The notes beneath the pieces are model-generated. The model had not been told where the DNA came from. It saw only the letters and a program-made list of their open reading frames with translations, and did not search any database. Below are positions 1 through 9,900 of a stretch of 64,000 nucleotides of DNA, piece by piece (the first letter of the stretch is position 1; every line of letters starts with the position of its first letter). This DNA comes from CAYVQA01 sp045119035. Its GTDB lineage: Bacteria > Bacillota_I > Bacilli_A > ML615J-28 > CAG-313. The position numbers were made by a program, and so were the translations under genes. Where the stretch lies: contig JBGVCU010000057.1 in NCBI GenBank assembly GCA_045119035.1, positions 62,001-126,000 of the forward strand. The letters are read 5' to 3'.

Positions 1-1955
1 AAGGTTCTCCATATATCTTTGCTGAACAAAAAGAAAAAACTGGATCATTTTCTTTAACTGTTGGTGGAGCTACTAAACCTTATGAATTCTATGATTTATC
101 AGGTAATAAAGTAAGTGGTACATATACTGGAGATGCTTTAATTATAAAGATTCCAGAAATGCATGTAGGTTATGTTTGTGCAGTACCAAGTGGACCAAAC
201 GCTACACTTCCACAAAATCCAATTTATCAAGATAAATATTATTTAATTAATGCTCCTGCTAATACGACATTTAATATTTCAAGAGTTAAACATTCAAATG
301 AAGCATTCACTGAAAATATTTCTTATATTTTAGGTGATGGTAATTATTTTTCAATTGGATCATTAAACAATCTACAAGAAGCAAGTTTTTATCATGAACA
401 TGCATATTCACTTGTTCATAGAGGAACAGTAGCTTATAATGTTGATCATGAATCAAGTATTATTACTACTGAATACACTCATAATTACAGTAATTTAAAA
501 AATGAATCAAATCCAGTATTTGCCTTACTTCCACATCAATATAAATATAGTGATGCCTCTTTAACATCTTACTATTTCAAATCAGTTCGTGGAGATTTAA
601 AAGTTTATAATGGTTCTACTTTTAAAACAGAACAATCATTCTATGGAATCTTACCAGGATATACTGCACCTACTGATAATGGATTTAATGATGCTAAAAT
701 GGAATCATACTTAAAATCTTTAGATTTAAATACTAATCGTACTTATGGTGATAGTGATAAATATAGAGATGGACCTTACTGGGATTCTAAAACTATTTAT
801 CCTTTAGCTCAAGGTATATTAATGGCTGATCAACTAGGAAACACTACATATAAAGATAAATTCTTAAATAAGATCAAAGTACATTTAGTAGATTGGTTTA
901 CATATGATGGATCTGATGATAAAAACTATTTATATTACAATGAAAAATATGGTACAATGTATTATTCAAATAATGATTTTAATACAGCAACTTCCCTAAA
1001 TGACCATCACTTTACACATGGATATTTAGTATTTGCAGCTGCTGTTGTATCAATGTATGATAATAATTTCTACGTAACTTATAAAGACATTATCAACGCA
1101 TTACTTCAAGATTATGCATGTCCAACACGTGATAGTGAAAAGTATCCATACCTTAGAACATTTGATAAATGGCAAGGTCACTCTTGGGCTGATGGATTTG
1201 GATCTGCTGCAGAAGGGAATAACCAAGAATCTTCAGGTGAAGCACTAAACTCTTGGGTTGCAGCTTATTTATTTGGTTTACAAGAACAAAACCAAGAATT
1301 AATTGATGCAGCAATTTATGGATTCACAACAGAAGTAAACTCAATTAAACAATATGTATTCAACTATGATAATGACTTATGGTCAGAAGAATATAGAAAA
1401 CAAACAGATATTTGTTGTATTACTTGGGGTGGAAAAAACACTGATGCTACATTCTTTGGACTTAATCCTTCCTTTGTTTATGGTATTCACTGGTTACCTA
1501 TTGGACAATACGTAAGTAGTTATGCTATTAGTGCTACTGATAAAGCTGCTTTAACTAGAATTTATAATAATTATTTAGAAAGAAAAGTAGGATTTAAAGA
1601 TACTTGGATGTCAAATATGAGATGTATTGAAGCTACTTTAGATCCAAATAATGCAATTAATAACTTCAATGAATCAGCAATTTTAAATGATGATTATCCA
1701 AATGATTTAGCACCAACTTACTATAATATATATGCATCTAAATCATTAGGTCTAAGAACAGATGAAATAATTGTATCAAATGCTCAAAATGTTGGATGGA
1801 GTGTTTATAAATTAAATAATACAACATATAATGTTCAATTATGGAATCCAACAAGTTCTAGTCAAACAGTAAAAGTTATAGATAGTACTGGTAATGTAAT
1901 TAAGACACTTACAATAGAAGCTAATTCATTTGTAAACTATTCTATAACAAAATAA
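1..1955 (+). CDS. GH81 endo-beta-1,3-glucanase, 5' truncated by window edge
   Basis: The reading frame is open from base 3, so the gene starts outside the window; the first in-window ATG (159) is internal. Family GH81 enzymes hydrolyse internal beta-1,3-glucosidic bonds (laminarin, curdlan, fungal or yeast wall glucan) by inversion. Recognisable family blocks are NDHHFTHGYLVFAAAV, whose Asp codon at 1002 corresponds to the catalytic acid, WQGHSWADGF, and NNQESSGEALNSW, whose Glu codons at 1227 and 1239 correspond to the catalytic base region. The catalytic part is followed by a short beta-rich C-terminal domain (from about base 1760) and the protein ends without an anchor. An export signal cannot be seen because the N-terminus is missing. 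A strong terminator follows, so this is the last gene of its unit. The family call is confident; the natural substrate is inferred from the family. Confidence 0.9.
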   Translation, partial: GSPYIFAEQKEKTGSFSLTVGGATKPYEFYDLSGNKVSGTYTGDALIIKIPEMHVGYVCAVPSGPNATLPQNPIYQDKYYLINAPANTTFNISRVKHSNEAFTENISYILGDGNYFSIGSLNNLQEASFYHEHAYSLVHRGTVAYNVDHESSIITTEYTHNYSNLKNESNPVFALLPHQYKYSDASLTSYYFKSVRGDLKVYNGSTFKTEQSFYGILPGYTAPTDNGFNDAKMESYLKSLDLNTNRTYGDSDKYRDGPYWDSKTIYPLAQGILMADQLGNTTYKDKFLNKIKVHLVDWFTYDGSDDKNYLYYNEKYGTMYYSNNDFNTATSLNDHHFTHGYLVFAAAVVSMYDNNFYVTYKDIINALLQDYACPTRDSEKYPYLRTFDKWQGHSWADGFGSAAEGNNQESSGEALNSWVAAYLFGLQEQNQELIDAAIYGFTTEVNSIKQYVFNYDNDLWSEEYRKQTDICCITWGGKNTDATFFGLNPSFVYGIHWLPIGQYVSSYAISATDKAALTRIYNNYLERKVGFKDTWMSNMRCIEATLDPNNAINNFNESAILNDDYPNDLAPTYYNIYASKSLGLRTDEIIVSNAQNVGWSVYKLNNTTYNVQLWNPTSSSQTVKVIDSTGNVIKTLTIEANSFVNYSITK

Positions 1956-1973
1956 AATTATAAATATATCTAA

Positions 1974-2008
1974 AAAATGGTGTAAAAATATTTTACACCA
2001 TTTTATTA
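1974..2008 (+). terminator. Rho-independent terminator after GH81 gene
   Basis: A perfect 14-bp stem (1974-1987 with 1991-2004) with a 3-nt loop starts 18 bases after the stop codon. The AT-rich arms end in a T-run, and the A-run on the other side could also serve the opposite strand. Confidence 0.8.
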
Positions 2009-2081
2009 TACTTAACTGATTTTTTTATATTACTGTTTAAATATATAATTTAAATAAATTATATTTTAATTACTTATTTAT

Positions 2082-2110
2082 TTGTATATTAAATAAATTT
2101 ATTATATAAT
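2082..2110 (+). promoter_or_regulatory. Promoter of lipoprotein gene at 2151
   Basis: TTGTAT (2082-2087), a 17-bp spacer and a perfect TATAAT (2105-2110). No LacI-like operator is nearby. The promoter at 4602 has the same hexamers and spacing. Confidence 0.7.
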
Positions 2111-2150
2111 TTATATAGGATTAAATAATATTATAAAGGGGATTCGTTAT

Positions 2151-4514
2151 ATGAAGAAAGTTTTTAAAGTTTTTCTTGCGTTAATATGCGTAATGTTATT
2201 AGTATCTTGTGAAAAGTTATCTCACTCTAAAAAAGAGGAATTGATGTCTTTTTTTAAAAGTCATTCAATAGATGTTACATATGAACTTCAGGCTCAAGAT
2301 ATTTCAATGGAAGTCTTTTCTTTAAATGCAAGAAAAGATGTAATTCAATTTGAAACTTCAGAGGAATTAGATGCAAATACAAAAATTTCGTTTATTGTGG
2401 ATATTGAAAATAATAATTTATTTTATGATTTAGGGAAAAGAGTTATATATACAAAAATTCCTAATTCTAACACAACTACTGAACTAAATGTTGAAAAATA
2501 TATTTCAGATATTAGAGAGGTTGATGGAAATTTAACTTTTTGGTTTGATATGGCTGAATATTTTGAAGATAGCAATCTTGATTTAAATGATTATATAATA
2601 TATGATCCTTTAGTTAAGTTCACTGCTGTATTTAAAATGAATAAAATTGTTGAGTTAAGTTATAGCGCTGAGGGAATCACTTCGGTAATGAAAATAGGTG
2701 GTTATGTATACAAGGATAATGTAGAACCTGAATCTGCTGGTCTTAAAAAAATTGAGTTACCAAATATAGATGATTGTTTATATTTAACTGAAGAAGAATT
2801 TATGACACATGTAGAAACCGGAGCAAGCGGTGATATTGATAATTATGAAATAATTGTCCAATATAATGACTTTGCTTGGATAAATGGAAATATAATTGTT
2901 TCAGAATTTAGTGGATATATTTATGATAAAAGTAATGAAGTGAATGTTAAAAGGATATATCTTGAGGATATTTATTATAATGAAGAAGATGTTATGATAT
3001 CAGAAGATGGTAAGTTTAATATTTATACTGACTATTGTGGAAAAACATTCTCTGAAGAAATAAAAGTTGATACCGATCATGAGGCTGTATTTGATAGATA
3101 TATTTTCAGAGTAGTCTATCATGATGTTACTATATTAAGAGATGAATTTACAGCTAGTTATTTTCAAGGATATATATATGATACTAAAAAAGCAAAATAT
3201 ATTAAGAATATAGGACTAGATGATTTGATTTATGATATAGAAGAAATTCGTTCATCAAAAGATGGAAAAATTGAACTATCTACTGAATTCTGTGGATTAA
3301 TGTTTACAACAGAAATTCAAGCTAAAATAATAAATGAAGAAGTTCTAGATACATATGAGTTAATTATTACTAGTCACGATTTTACTATTATAAAAGGTGA
3401 ATTATCTGTTTCTAGTGTTAGTGGATATATCTACGATACTGTAAATGAGATACCATTAGAAAATATTTCTTTAAGGGATATTTATTATGATGAAGAAAAT
3501 ATTCTATCATCAGAAGATTATACATTTACTGTTTCTACTGAATACTACGATAGAGAATTTACAGCTGAAGTTCAAGCTATATTAATTAATGATACGAATA
3601 TTGAATCTCGAAATATACCTACTGACATAGGAAAAATAAAATACGGATTTGCTATAGATAACAATATTTATATTTGTAATGAAAGATATTTATATATATT
3701 TGATCAAAACTGTGAAAATATCCTTGCACAAATTGATTTACAATGTATTGCTAAATCGCATTATGTGAAAGATGATTATTTATATATTACATCTTATATG
3801 CCTTATGAAACTACTTTTAAACCTAGTGACTCATTTATTAGTTACGTTACTAAAATTCAACTTTCAAATTTTACAGTTGAAAAACAAGTAAAAGTTAATT
3901 GTTTACCAAATTCGATAATTGTTGATAATAGAGATAAAGTTATACTTTCAAAAAGTGCAAATCAACATGTATATATTGATGAAGTAGATATGGAAACTGG
4001 TAAATTAACTCCACTTATTCGAAGTTATCAAAATGATGTTTTACTATATGATTCATATAATGATATTTTATCAATAATAACATGTGTGCATACAGGTGAT
4101 AATGAACTTTATGTATATGATGGTACTAAATGGAATTTTAAGAGATATAATACATTCGAAAATAAGAAATTACTTTATTCCTCACAAGATTCATTAATTT
4201 TTGATGACGGTGTTTATGTATTTGATTCAGCTTCAAGTAACTATGTCTTTAATGTATTTAATTACTCAACTATGATTTTAAATTATAACTTCAAAAAACA
4301 ATGTGCTGTTATTGATGATGAGTATGTTTATATTATTGAAAGAGAACAAGGGAATCAGTTTAACTCGTTGGTAATATATAATATTAGTACAAATAGTTAT
4401 AATAGATATTTTCTTCCTAAAGCTTATGATATAGATGTATCTTTTATGTATAAAATAGCTGATGATATTTATTGTGTAGATACGAATGGTATAATTTATA
4501 AGATTATTATATAA
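2151..4514 (+). CDS. Repeat-containing lipoprotein with propeller-like C-terminus
   Basis: A 787-residue lipoprotein of unknown function. The signal peptide ends in the lipobox LLVSC (Cys 20), so it should be tethered to the outer face of the membrane. Residues about 21-225 form an N-terminal domain. They are followed by three degenerate repeats of about 85 residues (about 231-310, 316-395, 401-480), each built around a GYIYD motif, a D(I/L)-Y-Y segment and a (T/S)-F-(T/S)-x-E-(I/V) end. The last 290 residues contain recurring short strands (NNIYICNERYLYIFD and similar) that look like a beta-propeller. The start is fixed by an AAAGGGG ribosome binding site. The next gene is a paralog with one repeat fewer. 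It has its own promoter and terminator, so it is monocistronic. No enzymatic motif is visible. Confidence 0.85.
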   Translation: MKKVFKVFLALICVMLLVSCEKLSHSKKEELMSFFKSHSIDVTYELQAQDISMEVFSLNARKDVIQFETSEELDANTKISFIVDIENNNLFYDLGKRVIYTKIPNSNTTTELNVEKYISDIREVDGNLTFWFDMAEYFEDSNLDLNDYIIYDPLVKFTAVFKMNKIVELSYSAEGITSVMKIGGYVYKDNVEPESAGLKKIELPNIDDCLYLTEEEFMTHVETGASGDIDNYEIIVQYNDFAWINGNIIVSEFSGYIYDKSNEVNVKRIYLEDIYYNEEDVMISEDGKFNIYTDYCGKTFSEEIKVDTDHEAVFDRYIFRVVYHDVTILRDEFTASYFQGYIYDTKKAKYIKNIGLDDLIYDIEEIRSSKDGKIELSTEFCGLMFTTEIQAKIINEEVLDTYELIITSHDFTIIKGELSVSSVSGYIYDTVNEIPLENISLRDIYYDEENILSSEDYTFTVSTEYYDREFTAEVQAILINDTNIESRNIPTDIGKIKYGFAIDNNIYICNERYLYIFDQNCENILAQIDLQCIAKSHYVKDDYLYITSYMPYETTFKPSDSFISYVTKIQLSNFTVEKQVKVNCLPNSIIVDNRDKVILSKSANQHVYIDEVDMETGKLTPLIRSYQNDVLLYDSYNDILSIITCVHTGDNELYVYDGTKWNFKRYNTFENKKLLYSSQDSLIFDDGVYVFDSASSNYVFNVFNYSTMILNYNFKKQCAVIDDEYVYIIEREQGNQFNSLVIYNISTNSYNRYFLPKAYDIDVSFMYKIADDIYCVDTNGIIYKIII

Positions 4515-4528
4515 TTGATTAAAAACTT

Positions 4529-4556
4529 AACAAGACCTTAAATGGTCTTGTTTTTA
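4529..4556 (+). terminator. Rho-independent terminator
   Basis: A 9-bp stem AACAAGACC/GGTCTTGTT (4529-4537 with 4544-4552) followed by a T-run. Confidence 0.85.
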
Positions 4557-4601
4557 TTATTAAATATATTTAAAATAATAATTTAAATATTATTTATATA
4601 G

Positions 4602-4630
4602 TTGTATAAAAAATATATTTATTGTATAAT
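4602..4630 (+). promoter_or_regulatory. Promoter of lipoprotein gene at 4667
   Basis: TTGTAT (4602-4607), a 17-bp spacer and TATAAT (4625-4630). It is the same arrangement as in front of the paralogous gene at 2151. Confidence 0.7.
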
Positions 4631-4666
4631 TTATTATAGTAAGAAATAACATGAGGGGCTACTTGT

Positions 4667-6775
4667 ATGAAAAATATTTTTAGACTATTAGTTTTTGTAT
4701 TAAGTATATTTTTATTAACATCATGTGTAATAGATGATTTTTCAAAAAAAGAAGAATTAATTTCTTTTTTTAATAGTCATTCAACGGACATCACTTATGA
4801 AATACATAATGAAGGTGAGTCAGTAGAAGTTTTTGAACTAAACATAAGACCAGATGCTATTTTGTTTGAAACATCAGATGAATTATTGGATCAAAATAAA
4901 ATTATGTTTATGTATGATTACATAAATAATAATTTGTTTTATGATTTTGGTGAAAAAATAATTTATACAAAATTAAATAATTCAAACAATGTTTTTACTA
5001 AAAATACAAATATTAATAGATATATATATAATATATTAGAGGTTAAAGGAAATTTATTTTTCGATTTTAGTTTATATCACTATTTAAATGATAATAACAT
5101 TGAAGTGGCTGATTTTATTTTAAGTGATTATTATGTAACATTTAGTACGAAATTTAGTGATAATAAACTCGTTGAATTATCATATGAAATTGATGGAATT
5201 AAGGCAGTTATAAAAATTGGAGGATATATAAAAAACCCTAATGTAACGCCTGAGTCAACAGGATTTAAAGAAATTATGTTTCCGAGCATTAATGATTGTT
5301 TATTATTCACTGAAGAAGAACTTAAGACTCATTTAAATTATGAAGCGAGTGGAGATATTGATAACTATGAATTAATTATTTCAGATCATGATTTTGAAGT
5401 TATAAATGGACAGGTTGTTGTTAAAAAGTGTAATGGAATAATTTATGATAATACTAATTCTGTAACTCTTAGATCTATTGGTTTGAGGAATTTATATTAT
5501 AATAAAGAAGATATTCTAGAGTCAGAAGATGGAAAATTTAAAGTAAATATTGATTGTTTTGGAAAGACATTTTCAACTGAAATTCAAGCTACAGTAGTTC
5601 CTGATGAAGTGTTTAATCAATATAAGTTAATAATTTCTTCTCATAATTTTGAAATCTATAACTACAAATTGTATGGAAATACTCTTAGTGGATATATTTA
5701 TGACACTGTAAATCAAACTAAAATTAAAGATATAACTATAAATGATGTAAATTATAATGAATTTGAAGTATTTTTGGAACATGAAGATACATTTATTGTA
5801 TCAACTAAATATTATGGCGCAACATTTACTGCAGAAATAAAAGCAAATAAGATTAAGAATGCTGAATTTGAAACAGTTAAAAATATTTTAACGAAATTAA
5901 CCTATGGATTTTCTATAGACAATAACATTTATTTATGTGACGAAAGATATCTATATAAATTTGATCCGAGAAGTAATGAGTTAATTGGCAAAATTGATTT
6001 ACAATCTATTGGTAAATCACATTACGTAAAAGATGATTTTTTATATATTACATCTTATGTGCCGTATGAAAATACTTATAGAGAAGATGATGAATTCGTT
6101 GGTTACATTACTAAAATTAAACTAACTGATTTTACAATTGACAAACAAACAAAAGTAAATTGTTTTCCAAATTCAATAATAGTAGATAATAGAGATAATG
6201 TTTTAATTTCAAAAAGCGCAAATCAACAGGTTTATATTGATGAAGTAGATATGGAAACTGGTAGCTTAACTCCTCTTATTGACTCTCATGCACACGATGT
6301 TTTACTATATGATTCGTATAATGATGTTTTATTAGTTATACAATATGCTAGTGGACGCAGCAATGAATATTATATATATGATGGCATTAGTTGGAAATTA
6401 AGTGGATATAACTCACAAGAACATGATGTATTACTTTATACATCAAATGAATTATTAATTTTTGATAATGGTATTTATCACTATGATATAGCAACTAACA
6501 ACTACGTTTTTCATGAAATTATCTGTTCAAAAATAGCATTGAACTATTACTTCAAACAACAATCTGCTACTATAGATAATGAATATGTTTATATACTAGA
6601 ATACAGCAGCTTTAATCGTATTAACTCATTGATAGTATATAATATTAATACAGATAATTTTAATAGATATTTTATTCCAATAGATAACCCAGTTAATTTT
6701 AAATTTATGTATATTGTGGATGATATAATTTACTGTATTAGTGATAATGGTATTATATATAAAATTATAAGATAA
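4667..6775 (+). CDS. Paralog of the 2151 lipoprotein, two internal repeats
   Basis: A 702-residue lipoprotein (lipobox LLTSC) that aligns by eye with the preceding gene along its whole length. It has the same N-terminal domain and the same propeller-like C-terminal segment, including shared blocks such as YDSYNDVLLVI and ANQQVYIDEVDMETG. It carries two rather than three of the 85-residue GYIYD/GIIYD repeats (about residues 231-312 and 318-400), which accounts for its shorter length. The start is preceded by GAGGGG. Function is unknown. The likely history is a tandem gene duplication followed by loss or gain of one repeat. It is monocistronic, with its own promoter and terminator. Confidence 0.85.
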   Translation: MKNIFRLLVFVLSIFLLTSCVIDDFSKKEELISFFNSHSTDITYEIHNEGESVEVFELNIRPDAILFETSDELLDQNKIMFMYDYINNNLFYDFGEKIIYTKLNNSNNVFTKNTNINRYIYNILEVKGNLFFDFSLYHYLNDNNIEVADFILSDYYVTFSTKFSDNKLVELSYEIDGIKAVIKIGGYIKNPNVTPESTGFKEIMFPSINDCLLFTEEELKTHLNYEASGDIDNYELIISDHDFEVINGQVVVKKCNGIIYDNTNSVTLRSIGLRNLYYNKEDILESEDGKFKVNIDCFGKTFSTEIQATVVPDEVFNQYKLIISSHNFEIYNYKLYGNTLSGYIYDTVNQTKIKDITINDVNYNEFEVFLEHEDTFIVSTKYYGATFTAEIKANKIKNAEFETVKNILTKLTYGFSIDNNIYLCDERYLYKFDPRSNELIGKIDLQSIGKSHYVKDDFLYITSYVPYENTYREDDEFVGYITKIKLTDFTIDKQTKVNCFPNSIIVDNRDNVLISKSANQQVYIDEVDMETGSLTPLIDSHAHDVLLYDSYNDVLLVIQYASGRSNEYYIYDGISWKLSGYNSQEHDVLLYTSNELLIFDNGIYHYDIATNNYVFHEIICSKIALNYYFKQQSATIDNEYVYILEYSSFNRINSLIVYNINTDNFNRYFIPIDNPVNFKFMYIVDDIIYCISDNGIIYKIIR

Positions 6776-6780
6776 AAAAT

Positions 6781-6817
6781 AAAAGTTTGGTTAATTTATT
6801 TATTAACCAAACTTTTT
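6781..6817 (+). terminator. Rho-independent terminator
   Basis: A perfect 14-bp stem (6781-6794 with 6803-6816), an 8-nt loop and a T-run, directly after the stop codon of the 4667 gene. Confidence 0.85.
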
Positions 6818-6839
6818 ATTATTTATAAAATTAAAATAT

Positions 6840-6853
6840 TGAAACCGATTTCA
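6840..6853 (+). promoter_or_regulatory. cre-type operator
   Basis: TGAAACCGATTTCA matches the catabolite-responsive element consensus TGWAANCGNTNWCA at every position. It lies upstream of the -35 of the promoter at 6872, a position from which CcpA-type regulators can act on transcription. Confidence 0.65.
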
Positions 6854-6862
6854 TAAAAAAGA

Positions 6863-6900
6863 ATAAAACGTTTGCAAAATATATGTAAATATGTTATAAT
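6863..6900 (+). promoter_or_regulatory. Promoter with LacI-type operator over the -35
   Basis: TTGCAA (6872-6877), a 17-bp spacer and TATAAT (6895-6900). The -35 lies inside AAAACGTTTGCA, a 12-mer repeated exactly at the promoter at 13188, which argues for one shared LacI-family regulator. Confidence 0.75.
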
Positions 6901-6913
6901 ATATTGTAAAAAA

Positions 6914-6927
6914 TTTAAACGTTTCAA
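6914..6927 (+). promoter_or_regulatory. LacI-type operator in the leader
   Basis: TTTAAACGTTTCAA, one base away from the perfect palindrome in the leader of the gene at 13288. It sits just downstream of the expected transcription start, between promoter and ribosome binding site. Confidence 0.7.
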
Positions 6928-6949
6928 TGTAAGGAGGAAAAAACGTTAT

Positions 6950-9900
6950 ATGAAAAAACTAACTAAATTTTTTGCATTATTACTTGCTGTTTTAGGATTA
7001 GTTTCTCTAGTTGCTTGTGGTGAAGAAAAACCAGAACCACAACCTAAACCTGAACCAGTTTTACCTTATAATGCATTAGGTTCTTTCCATGATGGTGGGG
7101 ACGCTATTTATGGATTTGTTTCTAACAGTGCGGAAGAATTATCTTTTGTTTATGATAAAGCTGATGAAGCTTATGCATGGGCAAATATTTATACAGAAAT
7201 TGATGCAAATGCATCATTAAAATCTTACAAAAAATTAGTAATCACTGCTCATGGTAGTGGTACTATGTTATTAAAATTAGAATGTATTGATGGAACTCCT
7301 GCAAAAGAAGTTAGCATTAATATTCAAGCTAGTTCTACTACTTATGACTGGAACTTAATGAATGATGCAGATTTCTTAGATTCTGTTACAAAAATTGTAA
7401 TTTTTGCAGCACCTGGTAAAGCAGAAGGTGTTGGTGAAATCCACATTACTAAACTTGCATTTGAAGAAGAAATTGCTGGACAAAGCGGTAACTTCATTAT
7501 TCAAACTGGATACAATGATATTCCATCTAACGTTAATGAATATAACGGTAAAGATGAAATCTTTGATTTCAATGCAAAATGGGAAAATGTAAACGATGAA
7601 TGTTATGAAATTGAACAAGACGAAGAAACAAAAGAAGTTTCTGTTAAATATAACAAAACTGCTGGTATGGAATGGTCTTGTATGGCATCAAATGTTAAAG
7701 GTAACTTTGCTAAATTTAAATATGTAGTATTAGTTATGAAAGGTACTGAAGGAAATTCTGTTTTAATTAAAGCAGAAGGTCAAGGTGTAGCTAAAGAAGT
7801 TAACTGCACATTAGACGGTTCAGTTCAAACATTTGTATTAGATATTTCTACATATACAGATGCATTAAAATCTGCTATCGCTAAAATCGTATTATTCGGT
7901 CATCCAGGTGGTGAAGGTAAAGGTAACTTTACAATTTATCAAGCTTATATGACTGAAGAAGCTCCAATTGAAGTAGAAGAAACTATCGTAAATGAATATG
8001 ATGGTGTTTCTGAAACATTCGATATTTCTAATCATTGGTATGATGGTGGAGATGGTGTTTATACAACTTCTAAAGTTAATGATGGTGTAAAAGTTGATTA
8101 TGCTAAAACTGCTGAATGGCAATTTGTTAGAGCTTATGTAAGAAACGTAAGTGAATCATTTAACTGGGTTGTTGTTGAAGTTACTGGTGAAGCTGGTGCA
8201 ACATTAATGTTAAAAGCAGCTAACGGTGTTGAAAAAACATTCGAATTAACTGGTGGTAAAGATCAATTAGTACTTGATATTAGTGGTCTTGAAAATAAAG
8301 CTGGATTAAGCGAATTCATTATGTTCGGTCATCCAGGAAGCAAAGCTAATGGATCATTTGTTATCCATAGTGCTTATTATGCTGTTGAAGTTGAAGGTGT
8401 TGAACTTCCTTCTGTAAATGAATATACTCAATATCAAGAAGAATTTGATATTAACAAATACTGGGCTGATAATAATACTGGTACTTATACTGTAGATGGT
8501 ACTACTATTTCTTGGAATAAACCAGCTGGTACTGAATGGACTACATTCAAAACTGAAATTAAAGGATTAACTAATGAATTTGGTTACTTATACTTAGAAG
8601 TAAGAGGAACTCTAGGTCAACAAATTTTAGTTAAACCTAACGATAACGGTGCATATGAAAAATGGATCGATTTAGCTGAAGAAGCTAAAGGATATTATAT
8701 TGCTATTCCTGAAGGAATGACAGTACTTCATATCTTTGGTGCTGCAGGTCTTGCAAACCTTCAAGGTGAAGTTGAAATTTTAGCTGCTAAATTAGTTAGA
8801 AGCACAAATGTATCAGAAGATGCTACATCTGTTAACTTAATGGATGCATTCTATGCAACTGCTGATCCAGTTTATGCTATTAGTGCAAACAAAATCGAAT
8901 ATGATAAAGCTAACTTCTCATGGGCATTCTTCAAAGCTTCATTTGTTGGTGCAACTGATGGATTCACACAAGTTAGATTCACAATTAAAGGTGAAGCTGG
9001 TGTTCAATTATTAGTTAAACCTAACGATAACGGTGCATATGAACAATGGGTTGATTTAACAGGTGCAGAACAAACTGTTGTATTAAATAACTTACCTGAA
9101 AACTTAACTTCATTCTTAGTATTCGTTGCTCCAGGTGTTGAAAATATTTCTGGTACAATTGAAGTTTCTGAATTTGTTGCTGAAAAAGGTGTTCAAGTTG
9201 ATGGTGAAGCATTAGACGTTGTTTATGAAGATAAATCAGATAATGGTTTCTACACTATTACTGAAGGAGCTACTGGTACTGTAGTTGATTATAATATTAC
9301 ATCTGGTGGATGGTTCTACTTCTTAATGACACCTAGTCAAGGTGCTATTGAAGATGTTGAAAAAGTTTCATTTGTATTAGATGGACATATTCAAATCTTA
9401 ATTAAACCAAATGATGATGGTGCTTTAGAACAATGGGTTACTTTAGATGGTGAACAATTAGTTGAAGTAGCTATTAACGGAACTTTAACAAAAATCTTAA
9501 TTTTCGTTAACCCTAACAATGTTTGTCAAGGTACTTTAACTGTTAAACAATTAAATCATACTGTTTCTGCTGCTACAGAAAATATTTATATCAATGGTAA
9601 TACATTTGATGTTAACCACTTCTGGGCATCAGGTGACCAAGGTGAATATACATTTACTGAAGAAGGAACAAAAACAGTTGTAAATTATCATACAACTGGT
9701 GCATGGAAATTCTTCTCTAATCCAATTAGTGGTGTAACTAATCAATTCAATCATTTAAAAGTTACATTAGTAAGTGATAAAGATGTTTTAGTTACATTAA
9801 AACCAAATGATAATGGAGCATATGAAAAACACATTCATTTAGTTGCTGGTGAACAAGTTACTTACTATTTACCAATTCCTGAAAATATGACTAAAATTGT

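Noticed and set aside
159..161. ATG at 159 as the start of the GH81 gene
   Set aside because: The frame is open to the window edge and the upstream residues (GSPYIF and following) fit the GH81 N-terminal domain; no ribosome binding site precedes it.
6872..6949. Earlier ATG at 6872 for the repeat lipoprotein
   Set aside because: It would translate through the promoter and operator and bury the lipoprotein signal. The AAGGAGG in front of 6950 decides the start.
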